From: Solen grandis
Lineage: Eukaryota > Mollusca > Bivalvia > Adapedonta > Solenidae
Direction: 5' to 3'
Length of the DNA: 64,000 bases
NCBI GenBank assembly: GCA_021229015.1
Contig: CM037792.1
Span: 1,525,531-1,589,530, forward strand
Part shown: positions 31,108 to 42,500 of the stretch, piece by piece
How positions within the stretch are numbered: the stretch's first letter is position 1
How the letters are laid out: every line of letters begins with the position of its first letter
Translations under genes and position numbers: made by a program
Notes under the pieces: generated by a model
The model's input: only the letters and a program-made list of their open reading frames with translations
Told to the model about the DNA's origin: nothing
The model's database searches: none

Positions 31108-31760
31108 GCTGCGTTTGTGTTAGAGGCTCAGACCCACCACCTATGTACAGAGAATAAACAGTGAGTATGTGTCCCCCGACAATCATCAATCTGATCCAGC
31201 TATCTTTCCCTGTCGCCACACTTATTATGGTGACCTTTATAATGCATCGGCAGAATAAGGTCGATGCCGGTCTTCGGAGGCTTAACGAGGAATGTCTCCG
31301 AGAGAAAACCCAGGTCTCTACCTCAGACTAATAGCAGAGGTCTCTACCTGCCCACTTTTTTACCCCCCTTGAGCCCGGGCTTTCCCGGAGGGAAAGCGAG
31401 GGTTGTGGGCCGTCCCTAAGCCCGGCCGGTGAATTCCTTTTGAGCTGCGTTCGTATTAGAGATTCAGACCACCACCTACAGCAGGACCTTCCTGCTGTAC
31501 AATACACACAATTTCTCTCCGTCCTATGAGGCCCCCCCCTAATAAGAAGCTCCCCCCTAGCCGCCACTTTTCGTTGGCTGCCCGTTGGGCCGCGCCGGCT
31601 GTCTCTATCTGCTCACATTACTTTTCCGCCCCTCTCCCCTTGAGCCCGGGCCTTCAGCTGACGAGGCCTTACAGGCCGAAATGGATTTGGATAACCCCCT
31701 GACTGGGGTGCGTTCCCCCCTGCTGCTGGGGTTGGGGGGCTTGAGGGTTTGAACTGAGGC
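31095..31760. repeat. GC-rich right terminal zone with imperfect duplications and hairpins
   Basis: A block beginning gaattcct..tgagctgcgt and containing 'ttagag.(c/t)tcaga' occurs at 31095 and 31431 (spacing 336). A second block ('gtctcta(c/t)ctg' to 'cttgagcccggg') occurs at 31340 and 31601 (spacing 261). A perfect hairpin, ACAGCAGG-5-CCTGCTGT, lies at 31478-31498. The zone ends in G- and C-runs before AT-rich host DNA. It likely includes the right terminal repeat, but its partner at the left end is missing. Confidence 0.65.
31167..31331 (+). CDS. 54-residue single-span membrane protein
   Basis: A short open frame reads MCPPTIINLIQLSFPVATLI, continuing MVTFIMHRQNKVDAGLRRLN and ending in TSD. 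Residues 6-26 form one hydrophobic helix, followed by a basic stretch (HRQNK) that would face the cytosol. The plus-strand order (capsid-like, fibre-like, membrane protein, then this) supports its being a real small gene. A start with TGAGT just upstream gives no further clue. Confidence 0.5.
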   Translation: MCPPTIINLIQLSFPVATLIMVTFIMHRQNKVDAGLRRLNEECLREKTQVSTSD

Positions 31761-32872
31761 TTATCTAGCTTTTTTGTCCCAGAACTATCATTTTGTATAC
31801 TACTATACTACTTCAGCAATTTTTTATGAGATTCCTTAGGCCAAAATGAACTGAATTGTGACCTGTTCAACAGTGATTTACAGTTTCTTAAAATATCATA
31901 AAGGGAACTAGCCTACCGCATTGAAGCCACATTATTGAAAGTGTAAATTAAAAGTCGTGTAAAAAATCGAATTATTTCCATTGCATTCAAAGAAATAGTT
32001 TGAATCTCTCTCTCCCCCTCTCTCTCCACACACACACACCACACACATACTCCTCATACCTCATACATGTATATAAAACTCACAATATCGTTATTTTTTC
32101 ACAGGATGATCCCTCCTTTAAACTCGCATTTTGCATTTAGTGATAAAATAAAAGTTAGCAATAACACATGCCTCAGTTTATTTCTAAAATGTGCCTCATT
32201 ACATTCCTAGTATATCTAAAATCATTTAAAAAGAAAAAGAAAATATTCATCTTTTTTTCAAGGTGAGGCGCTTTGAAAAACAAATAATATATATAGTTAA
32301 GCTCTTTAATTAAGATTCCTTAGTTCGTTTTGGCAACCAGTGTGTTTTCTGTGTGGCTTATTTTATTTTAATAAGTTTTGTGGTCGCTAGATGCGGGACG
32401 TACTTATTTTACATGTACATGTATGTAGTAAAAACTTTAAAAATGCTTCGGCAAGATTTAAACATATTTGCACAAGTGTCCGTCAGCTACATCAGCCAAG
32501 ATTGTTAAAATTATTTGGATCATTATAGAAACATATTTGTTTAAAGCTAAGTGTCATCAGGAGAGCGAACCAGTGCATTCATGGCCCTCTTGCGAAGGGG
32601 AATTACTAAGCAGGAAAATTCCAACACATGTACAACGGTTTTCTCCCTTTACCTATTATTATATTATGTAATCTAGTTAGATCGTCTGTCTCGTACGCGG
32701 GAAGTCATGGGTTCTATCCCCGGCCGCGATTTACAAAAGTTGAAGATTTGGTACTGGTACAGCTCCCTTTCTTGGCGCTCAGCATATATACTATTTGTAA
32801 ATGCAGAACAATCATGAAGTTGATTAGAGAGGTTAGTAGGTTGTGTAGGAGCTTTTAGCAATCATCCGATAA

Positions 32873-32925
32873 TACAGAACAGAACAGAACAGAACTTTTA
32901 TTCACCCAGGTATCAGTGATACAAT
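32873..32925 (-). repeat. (cagaa)n run and possible LINE 3' tail
   Basis: Four to five cagaa units run into 'cttttattcacccaggta'. Read on the minus strand this looks like the AT-rich 3' end of a retroposon finishing in a short pentamer repeat, as CR1/L2-type LINEs often do. No reverse transcriptase coding is visible to confirm it. Confidence 0.35.
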
Positions 32926-34189
32926 ATGGGGTTATTTACAAACAATTTTATAAGATATGAAATATTGTTTCCGGTCAGAGTAAAATGACAAAACATATAC
33001 ATTATACTAAAGAATAGTAAAATATCAACTACTTGAAATAATATAACAGATAAAGTAAGGGTTAATGGTTGGGGAGGGTTTCATATTTGCGAGTAAGTAT
33101 TATAAAGGATATGTAATAACAGATGTAACATGTGAATACAATTTAGTTTAATTAGAGGTAGTCAATATAAAAGGTTTTTTAATTAAAGGAGCAAAACAAA
33201 TGCGCACACCATATGCATGTACTTGTATACAACTATACAACTATATTTAATAAATGTACTTACAAATAGAGAGAGACATTATACATATAAGGTAATTATC
33301 ATTTCTTTAGAATATAGCCAATATAAAATAAAATAAAAAATACATATATAAGAGCATCGTTGACACGTTTTCCGTCCCTCTGGGACTTTGCGCTTATAAC
33401 TTCTGCTATCAAGCTAAAAATAGATATTAGCACGCGCCGCTATAGGTCAGTAACTGATGAAAGGAGCTGTGTTAGGGAACAGGTAAGTATTATCGATTGT
33501 ATATATGTATATGTTTTCGAACAATGTAGACATATCAGGCAATTGTGTTTCAGTTTTATGCCATCTAATTGCATTGCATTTGAGCAGTAACGTTATATTG
33601 AAACATATCCATATATTAGACGAAACTAAATGGGAAGCATCGATATCATATGAGCGCATTAGACTTTATAGTCTATTTAAAACAATAATCAATATCTGCG
33701 AAAGTTAGATTTGACTAGGAGTCTGTCAGAAAAGTTTTCCTTTCGTCTTCAAAGAATTCACAACTCAGTAAATAATGCCGTTTACAGCCGATCTCGCCTT
33801 TATTGCAGCATGTGCAAATCTATGACTGTACCGTCCCAGCGCCCGGTTTCAATTGGAAACTTGTAATTTGATGTGCGTGAGAAATTTAAAGAATGTGACA
33901 ACATCGCATAATGGTAAGATTTTAATACATGTATATGGTTCTTATTGAAAGGTTGTTTAAATGTGCAATAGATTAGACCTTTATTCGATTGCCAATGTGT
34001 GTTTCATGACCCCGATATCATTTTCTAACTGCAAACATAGGTCGATTTTAGACTCTTTATTGTCCATTGATACAGAATGGCAGTCAAATTTTGTGAAAAG
34101 TACTAAAGGTTTGTCATCAACAGAGAGAGTTTTATATTGTTCAATATGCTGGTGTTCTGTCTAGAGAGGATTTATTGTGCTGCATGTAT

Positions 34190-34437
34190 ATGTTGTTGTT
34201 GTTGTATTGGGGTTTACCGTCGCTGCGATAGTATTTCAATCATATAGTGACGTCCAGCTAATTACAGGTGGAGGAAGACCCAAAGTACACAGAGGTACAC
34301 GGGTAGAACCACCGACCTACCGCAAGCCACCTCACCTGAAAAATCCGAAGTCCTTACTGGGATTCGAACCCACAGTGGTGAGGGGCTGAGAGATTTGTAG
34401 TCCACGACTGTAACCGCTCGGCCACAGCGGCCCCGCA
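34190..34437 (-). repeat. tRNA-headed SINE copy
   Basis: On the minus strand it begins ggggccgctgtggccgagcg with a tRNA-like A box and has a B box (gtgggttcgaatccc) near 34360. The left part ends in a run of 'gttgtt' and a tail. Unlike a functional tRNA gene it has no closed cloverleaf and continues into an unrelated body. Confidence 0.65.
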
Positions 34438-35535
34438 TGTATATGTATACACGGCTAGTTTATCTTGTCAAAATAATATAAATGGCCAACTGTAATTTAT
34501 AAAACCACATACTATAATCTGCGATTACCATAATAACATAAGAAAGGAGAAAGATTAACAATGTCAGCTAAAACACTAAAACAAGACATTCCAGAAAAAA
34601 AAAATAATGTTGTTTTTTTGTTTTTTGTTTGTATTTTTTTTCAGTATGTTACACGGATAGTATAGAACAAAGACGTCAAAGTTAAAGAATGTTAAATGGT
34701 ACAACTGTTAAAATGAAAATACAAGTTTTTAAAGCCACAATAGCGCCGACAAAGACACATTGTCGACCTTAAGTTCTCCATAACAGTTTTAAATTGTCTG
34801 TGGTTAAAAAAAAATAATGCTAGAAAACGTAATTTAATGTGTCGATAAATTTAGTAGCTGCAGATAAAATAAACGATCGAAAACGGGGCCTCTTTTGTAG
34901 TAGACCAATGTTCAGCAAACTGTGCCACAAAGGAAATTGCTAATATATGTATTATAAAGCTTACTTATACATTGTGACTAAGAACCGATTCCTAAAATAA
35001 CGCACGCCAGCTAAGCAAACTTTTTTATATGTCTATGGCGACTCGTAAATGTTTACATTTCTAATTGGAATAATAAATTGTCTACTAATTGACATATAGA
35101 AAGATATGCACCCTGAAACTCCCATTTTATGATGGAGCATCCTAAAATAATGTACGACAGCCAGTGAAACAGGTGCTGTTAACAGTTGGTAACCAAGATT
35201 TTATTGGTTCAATAATTAAGTCAAAATCCATTTTATATAGCTTATGCCGTAAAAAAGGGAAATTATAAATGACATACGATCTTCTTCCGACTTGTTAAAA
35301 CGAAAATTAATAAAATTTTGTTTCAAATTTGTATCAGGTGTAAACATGAACTTTTTTATTCCCTTGACTGTCTGAAAATTGACCTGTGACAAATGTGATT
35401 GCATGTATGCATCGTATATTAATTTAATGTTTTGATCATTTTTAACAACTGCAGACAAATAAGTTTCGGTAAATTGTTAATTTTAACTTACCAATAAACA
35501 AGAACGAAGATATATATATAGTACAATATAAAAAA

Positions 35536-35635
35536 TTTCGTTTACATTACAATTGATGAATAAAAAACCGGTAGTAGCTTGCCTTGGTTTTGTTTCCATT
35601 ACAATTGATGAATAAGAAAACCGGAAGTAGCTTGT
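35536..35635. repeat. 52-bp direct duplication
   Basis: The phrase attacaattgatgaataa..a with 'accgg.agtagcttg' occurs twice with period of about 52 bp. The duplication is small and local, with no sign of coding. Confidence 0.75.
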
Positions 35636-36901
35636 CCCTGCAGTTGTCAAGACAGATTGAAACATTAAATACACGATTTACAAAACATATATACAACTCA
35701 AAAATTTGCTAAGGACCACATTGTGAAATCCCATTTACTTGTGTATTTGATAGATTTTCTTTTGAAGATTAGCATTTTGAGTTCAACTTGTTAGATAAGT
35801 TTTATATATCCCAAAGCAAGTTGTTGATGGGGGCTTTATGGGGAGCTTCAAATCCTGTTCCATTGCATTGCGTCCGGCCAATATTTTTTTTTTTCCAAAT
35901 AGATTTATTTTTAAAATTACTTCACAGAATTGATTCATAATCACATTCAATATTTTAAGACAGTATCGTCACCTTTTCCAACGGAACTGTGACCTTCACC
36001 TTCATGTGGCATCATAGTAATCTTTTCATTAATCAATAAATGCGCCATAGCAATGTAGCGGGGGTATGAATCACCATCTATGATAGCTCTTAGCTGGTTA
36101 TATTTGTTGTTTTGTTGTTGTTGTTTGTTTGTTTTGTTTGTTTTTTTTGGGGTAGGGGGGCAATTAGTTAATTAGTTTCGTCAGTTGCTCTTTCAATCAT
36201 TATATTAAATATTAAATCGTTCGAGTGTTCTGATATACAAAGATCAATAAATGATCCTTAGCAAATTTTGCGTTGTATGTTTTAGCATTCGAAATCTGAT
36301 TTGATTTTCCCGACGATATCTAAAAAGAAATGCAAATTCACAATATGGACCGATCCTTTCCTTTTACTATGTTACAGTACATACACTATGAAGTATAAAT
36401 GAATTATAGTATTACAGGCTTTGTCACTCTTTCTACATTTACATCTACGCGCATGTTGGCATTTTTTATGAAATCTTTCATTTGTAAACCAAGATGGTGA
36501 ACTCAAATAAATATATAAATTAAGAATTATATGAAAGAACTTAAAATATTTATTCAAAAGAATGTACAATTGAATAATATTTGATGATTCATAGATTCAT
36601 AATAAATAATGTTATTGATCATATTAACAAAATATGGGTACTGATTTAGTATTCAGGTATTTATCCAGATGTAAAATAACACGTTAAACCCACAAACAAA
36701 ATAACACAATTTACAGGCCGACGCGTCACAGACCTGTGGTTGTATTAATAACCACTGATCTCTGAAGGTTGGAAGGTTGGATCCCTGCTGGGGGGGATTT
36801 TACACGACTTCCTGTCCCAGCTGCAATGTTCTCACTCAACGAGCGATACTATACTTCTTATTCAGGCAATAGAAAAAACTTAGAGAACTTAAACACTTAG
36901 G

Positions 36902-37466
36902 TCATTTGAATAGTTTGTAAGCAAGATATGTAAGCATTGCGTAGCCTATAACTTTCAAGAGACCACTGCCAAACCCTGACTCTTCCTTTGGTGGGTTACG
37001 AGGGCGAAAAACAGTTTCATATGCATGAGAGCTTTCATTTCTAATAAAATCATCATACTCTAACACTTCATCATCATCATCATCATCATCATACCAGTCA
37101 TCGCTATGGTAACCATGCACCAGGCTCCGACCCGATGAAGGCCTATGCGTGGAACGGCTGTGAATGTCAGGGTAAAGAGGGGTATCCGCTTTGTATTTTG
37201 ACTTATTTTTCTGTCTTTTCTTCTTTTTCTGTGATGGAATAAACCAATTTCCACCAGGGTCGTTGCCTCTAATTTTGACAGATGTTCCACCACTTGTTGA
37301 GTTCAGCTTTTCTGCTTGGATGGACGTAACCTCCTTGACAGTGATGACGTCACACAGTCCCAGTTGTTGAAGCTGCCTGAACACCCACAGGCGACGGTTG
37401 TCTAGGGTAACCCATCGATTTTTTAGGCGGACAACGCTTATTCGTGGAATATCCTTTACTCTTGTT
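36902..37466 (-). CDS. Exon 2 of paralogue A: ParB/sulfiredoxin-like protein with C-terminal anchor
   Basis: The acceptor (tttttatttacag) leads to 565 nt ending in a stop. Joined to exon 1 at 47967-48118 it gives 238 residues with exact phase (50 codons plus two bases, completed here). The core TRVKDIPRISVVRLKNRWVT then DNRRLWVFRQLQQLG has the NRRLWVF signature of ParB/sulfiredoxin-like folds. A basic segment (KKKKRQKNKSKYK), an acidic run with seven consecutive Asp residues (about 37070-37090, an expanded tri-nucleotide repeat) and a C-terminal membrane helix (GLLKVIGYAMLTYLAYKLF) follow. Compared with paralogue B the linker is about 75 residues longer. Catalytic activity is unknown. Confidence 0.75.
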
Positions 37467-37944
37467 CTGTAAATAAAAAGCATGGCATTTCTATTCATTT
37501 TGAGCATTGTAATTAGAACAGAATTTGATTCATAACTTTGATTGACCACTATTTTGATATCCTGAAATAACTGAAGTCGAACATATGATTAGAGAAAAAG
37601 AGAGACCGCTTATCTGCTAAACTTATCAATTAAAATTGATAAATGCCCATTTATTTTCAAATGTATCGTAACAAAACTGAATTAGGGTATGGGAGACTAA
37701 ATAAATTATATTAGCTTTGCATAGCATAATGATACCAAGCGTCTTAATACGATCCTGACATATTTGAAGATTTTTTTAAACTTCCAAGACTGAGTGAAAC
37801 TAGTGTATATATCTGCTCAGTGTACTGACTGTATAAAAGACACTATATGTTACATGGTTACTCAATCCAAAGAACATGACAGGGTAATATTTGCTTAAAA
37901 ATTAAATTATTATTACGGATACTCAAATAGTATCAAATGTAATA

Positions 37945-38240
37945 CCGTCCCGGTGGCTGAGTGGTTAGAGCGTCCGCGGGAGGTCGCCGGTTCGATCCCC
38001 GACCGCGACATATTTTAGTCGTAAAAATGTTATTGGCATAGCTCCCTTTGCTTGGCGCTCAGCATATCGGGACAGGTCAAGCCTCCAGGACTGGTTGACC
38101 CGATGTCAGGGGAATATGACCGTGTATGATACTATGCCACATGTCTACAGCATGATACTGCAGTATGACTGTCTGTAGTAGACATCGTCTCTAAATAACT
38201 GAAATACAGTTGGTGAGACGTTAAACCCAAACATAAATTA
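37945..38240 (+). repeat. Full-length tRNA-headed SINE
   Basis: It has an A box (tggctgagtggttagagcg) and a B box (ggttcgatcccc) in the first 65 bp, a middle region, and a conserved tail ending near gagacgttaaacccaaac. The 'cgttaaac' tail resembles the deeply conserved Nin-type SINE domain found in molluscs and other animals. It serves as the reference for the partial copies at 8770, 47085, 61245 and 61920. It lies in the large intron of paralogue A. Confidence 0.8.
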
Positions 38241-39588
38241 AACGTGAAGAGCAATACTCAATTGGTCACTAAAATGTACACGTTTCTCTAAATTATTCAA
38301 TACTATGTTCATTCCTAACAGTCCCCAAATTCTGTCTCATCTATTTTAGTTAGTTTTTAGCACCTTGCTTTTGATCAGGGATTTTAATGTTTCAAAATTT
38401 GCATTGCAATTACAGTCGTTATAAATATATTGAATTATTTAGATACAAATTACAATGACCAGCATGATTGAACTTAATGTTAGTCATGATGAACTTCTAT
38501 TATACTGCGTGGATTCCGAATAATTGGGACTGCACTTAGTCCTACCATTGAATCCAATTCAACTAATAAACATGTGTAGATTAAGCAATGGCACATGCTG
38601 AGTTACGGACAAAGAGGTGGATGTTTCTCGATCAACCGACAATAATACTGAACACTAGTAAGACAATGCAATGTGGGACAACTTTACGAATTCATGCTAA
38701 GAAAAGAGAACTCGGGAAAATAATGGTATTCAGCAGGGGTGTAGAAATCGGCCGGAAGCCGGTAAGATAAACCGGCTATTCGAACGTTCTCGCCGGCTAA
38801 TTTTTCCACAAAATACAAAAATAAATTACATTAATTTTCTCGAGTTGGTCATTTTGGTGTTCACTTTCGCTACGATTATGCATTTAATTATCTATACCTG
38901 TATCTCTCAGAGGTTTACAACCGGTAAAAACCCCAGTCGCTATTTTTAGACATAATATTAGTTTACACGTACGTGGCTGATGCATTAGCTCTATGTATGA
39001 CGTCATTAGTCGTTATCCCTCTCGAGAGAATATAGCTATGCGCGGGAGAAGGGTGCGCAGCAATAGAGTGCGAAAAGTTAAAACAGCAGACGCTCGATTG
39101 TTTTTTCCTAGCGCAGAGAAAGCGTAGTAAGTAATACGTATATATCATACAACTGAAATTGCCTTTTATTTTAAAATGACAAAATTAAAGAACAATATTA
39201 TAGACCGTTTGTTTTCTTAACCTTTTTAGCGATGAATTTCGGAATAGACAAAATGAAAGTAAGTCTATCAAACATGCCGTATGTCTATGATGTCCGTTGG
39301 AAACTTAAACACGCACAATTTATGGACAATCTTTAATTTTGAGATGTTCATAAAAAAAATCAGAAAAAAACTACTTAACGAGCATTGACAATTCCATAAT
39401 GAAATAAACATGAAGTTCTAGAAATACGCTATTCTGTTAATAGAAAGAGAATTTTCACTAAATTGAGAGGGCTAGTTATCGCACTGAGATTCAAAATATT
39501 GAAATATATTTCTTGTTATACTTTATGATTATCTATAGAACAGAACGATGTTCACATTTTCATATATTGTACTTGCTTTCTGTTTCAG

Positions 39589-42500
39589 AGGAGCCAATTG
39601 GTTTGAACTCCGACGATAACACCCATGAGATGGCTAAGAAAAATAAGTGTAAGATTAATCATTACTACTTATAAACGACTATTGATTTATTCTTCGACCA
39701 AATTTGGCAGTAAAAAAGGACATGGTTTTGCAATGACTGAAAATTCGTATCAAAATCATTTTGTGTAATTGGAACATTTTTTTTACGTTTTATATTTGTA
39801 AATGTGTATATTTAATCAAAGATAAATTATTTATAGTTCATTGATTTAATCAATGAATATGAATAAATTAATACATGTATTTAAAATTGTTGTAATTTAG
39901 GTTCTGATCAACCAAATCAATCCGACTCTACTGTTGATGACGAGAGACTGAAAGAGTCAGCTGAAAATGGTCAGATACCAAAGTGTACAGTTGGTAAGTA
40001 CAAAGACGGAACTTGTCTAGAATTTGTCTTAAATGAAAGAAATTCAGTACTTATTAAGCTTATTAAACAACAAACCAATGCAACAAAATACTTTCTCTCT
40101 GCAACTATAATGTTATTTTATTTCAGATTCTGATTATTCAGTAGTAGCTGGAGCTAGTCAGGATGTAGAAGTGCAATCAGAGCATGGCTCAAATATACAT
40201 AGGGCAGTTGAAGTCATTTCTTTGGTAGATGATCTATTTTCTCCAAAGGTTACTCACTATCATGATAAATGTTTCTCTTCGGGCTGCTGTAGCCTTTCTA
40301 TGAATGAAGAGAGTCGTATGTCATCTATGAAATATAAGTTTCAGCATAGTTGGTTGGACAGAAAAGTGTCATATTGTGACAAAACAGGTATTTGGTGGGC
40401 TACTTATGTTGAAGGTGAGGGCATATACTGTTTGTTGTGTAAGACACATGATTGTTTCAACCCCCAGAACAAATCTAAGACTTTCAACAAGGAAGCCAGT
40501 TCAAGATTACGCTTACAGGCATTGGATGACCATGTGATGACCCAGCAGCACAAAAATGCTGTAACTACTGAACTTTTGCAAAGAGTCTCCTGTTTCCAAA
40601 AGGAAATTGATGAGCATGATAAAGTTTCTGAAACAGTTTAGTTCAAAGTCTTCAAAACAATTTACTGGCTTGTTAAAGAAGAAATACCTAACAAAAAAGC
40701 TAAGTCTTTTTTACAATTGATAGAGAACTTAGGGTTAGAGGAAATGAAGTATTTTGATTAAAAATCTAGGCCGTAATTAAGAGAAATGTTCTTGGTATTA
40801 GGGGAAGCTCTTGAATGTTCGTTTTTAAAGAAACTAAAGAAAGCATCACATTTTGGTAACCTTTTTGATGATGTCACTGATATTTCTGTTTTTGAGCAAA
40901 TGGTTACATTTGTACAGTTTTATGACATAGTTGAGAAAGAGGTAAAAACTATTTTTTCTCTCCATAGATAATTTGTTAGATGAGTCTGACTCTGCAAATG
41001 CCCAGCTATTACACAAATGGCTGTTAAAACTTTGACTGACTTTGAGCTTAGCAAATAAAAACTATCATCATTTGTATCAGATGGGGCATCTATTATGACA
41101 GGCAAGCAAAATGGAGTTGCAGCCGAACTTAAAAAAGAAGTCAATCCCAAGTTAATTGGCATTCACTGCATTTGTCATAGGCTTGTTTTAGCTTGTACTG
41201 ACACATTACAAGATGCCACTTACTTTAAACAAGTTCAGTTGTGGCTAGTTCAGTTGTGGAAATTATTTGAAAAATATATTTCAAAGTTCAAACTGAAATA
41301 AAATCAGTACTTTTTACAGCTGAAAAAAGCAAGAAAATGGCAACACGCAAGTTAAAAAAAGCTTGCCAAACTAGGTGGCTGTCTTTTAATAGCTCAGTAC
41401 AAGCTATACTTAAGGAATATCCTGCAGTTTTGGAAACTTTGAACAAACTTCAGAGCAGTGATTCAGCTGCATTAGGATTGTTCATAAAACTAAAAAGTTT
41501 TAAGTTTGTAAGCGCCATTTACATCTTAGCAGAAGTTTCGCCCCATCTTGATCAGCTAAGTAAGACCTTTCAGCTAGGAACCATAGGCCTCTGCCAAATA
41601 CTTCCTTCTATCCAATTCACAAATGACAAGCTTGATGAAATAGCAGGCAGTATGTCCCCAGTAGAAAAACTGTGTAAAGATCTTGAAACTGATGGTTGTT
41701 TGAACATGCTAGAATTAAATCCCACAGAACATGATATTACTGGCATGAAATCTCTATGTAAGAAATATACAGATGCATTAAAAAAGAATATTGAAGCTAG
41801 ATTTGGTGATACCGTGCCCATTTTGTCATCTTTGGTTGTCATTGATGCAAACAAGGTCCCCAATAAAAATAATGCATCATTCAAAAATCATGGTGATAAT
41901 GACATGAAGGCTATTGCAGAGTACTTTGAACTTGACTTAGATGAGCTGACTGTTGAATGGGTCAAGTTGAAATATGACATGTTAAGATGGAACTCTGAGG
42001 ACAATGCCATAACTCAGAAAGAGTGCCTGCAAAGGTTATTGGGTATGAAATATTTCTATCCAATTTTGAGTGACCTTGCTGATATTGTACTATCACTCCC
42101 TGTCTCCAATGCTTGGCCGGAGCGTGGGCCAAGTGCAGTAAAGAGAATAAAAACTAGGTTAAGGTCAAGTCTAAAGAATGACATGCTTCAAGTTTTAATG
42201 AATGTCAGCATAAATGGTCCTGATGTTTGTAAGGCTTTAGTAAAACTTTGGCTATCAAAGAAGAAAAGAAACAAGAGTAACCGGTTACAGGACAGAGTGT
42301 CTCTCATTCAGCACAAGATTAATTCAGTTTTATTTCTCTGATTTTCTGTTGCATTTTAGACAAGATGGAGAGAGAGAGGTTTTAGAACACCATCTTCTAC
42401 CCTGTCACCCATAAAAGACCATTTGAAACAAGAGGGCCAAGATGGCTCTTGATCTCTCACCTGAGAAAGATGATTGCTTAAGAAATAAAGATGCTAGAGT

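Larger units (their letters stand above)
19027..31760. mobile_element. Integrated Maverick/Polinton-type virus-like element (left end missing)
   Basis: This block is much more GC-rich than both flanks and is packed with intronless, partly overlapping genes on both strands. It includes protein-primed-type DNA polymerase B, DD35E retroviral-like integrase, a packaging ATPase and a probable capsid protein. That combination defines Maverick/Polinton elements and related polinton-like viruses. The right boundary is placed where GC-rich sequence gives way to AT-rich host DNA (31745-31765). The right junction is continuous, which argues for true integration rather than contamination. The visible part is about 12.7 kb, shorter than typical 15-20 kb elements, as expected with the left end missing. 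No adenovirus-like cysteine protease was recognised. Confidence 0.88.
31761..36901. other. AT-rich host DNA between the virus-like element and paralogue A
   Basis: I find no convincing exon. Contents: a partial SINE-like patch (about 32680-32790), a pentamer run and possible LINE tail (32873-32925), a SINE on the minus strand (34190-34437), a 52-bp direct duplication (35536-35635), and GTT/T-rich microsatellites near 36100-36160. Confidence 0.6.

Noticed and set aside
19027..31760. Bacterial or free-virus contamination of the assembly
   Set aside because: The right side passes without a gap into AT-rich host DNA, and gene content matches integrating Polinton-type elements. The left side cannot be judged because of the gap.
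37945..38010. tRNA gene
   Set aside because: A and B boxes are present but no closed cloverleaf forms, and the sequence continues into the SINE body with several related copies in the window.
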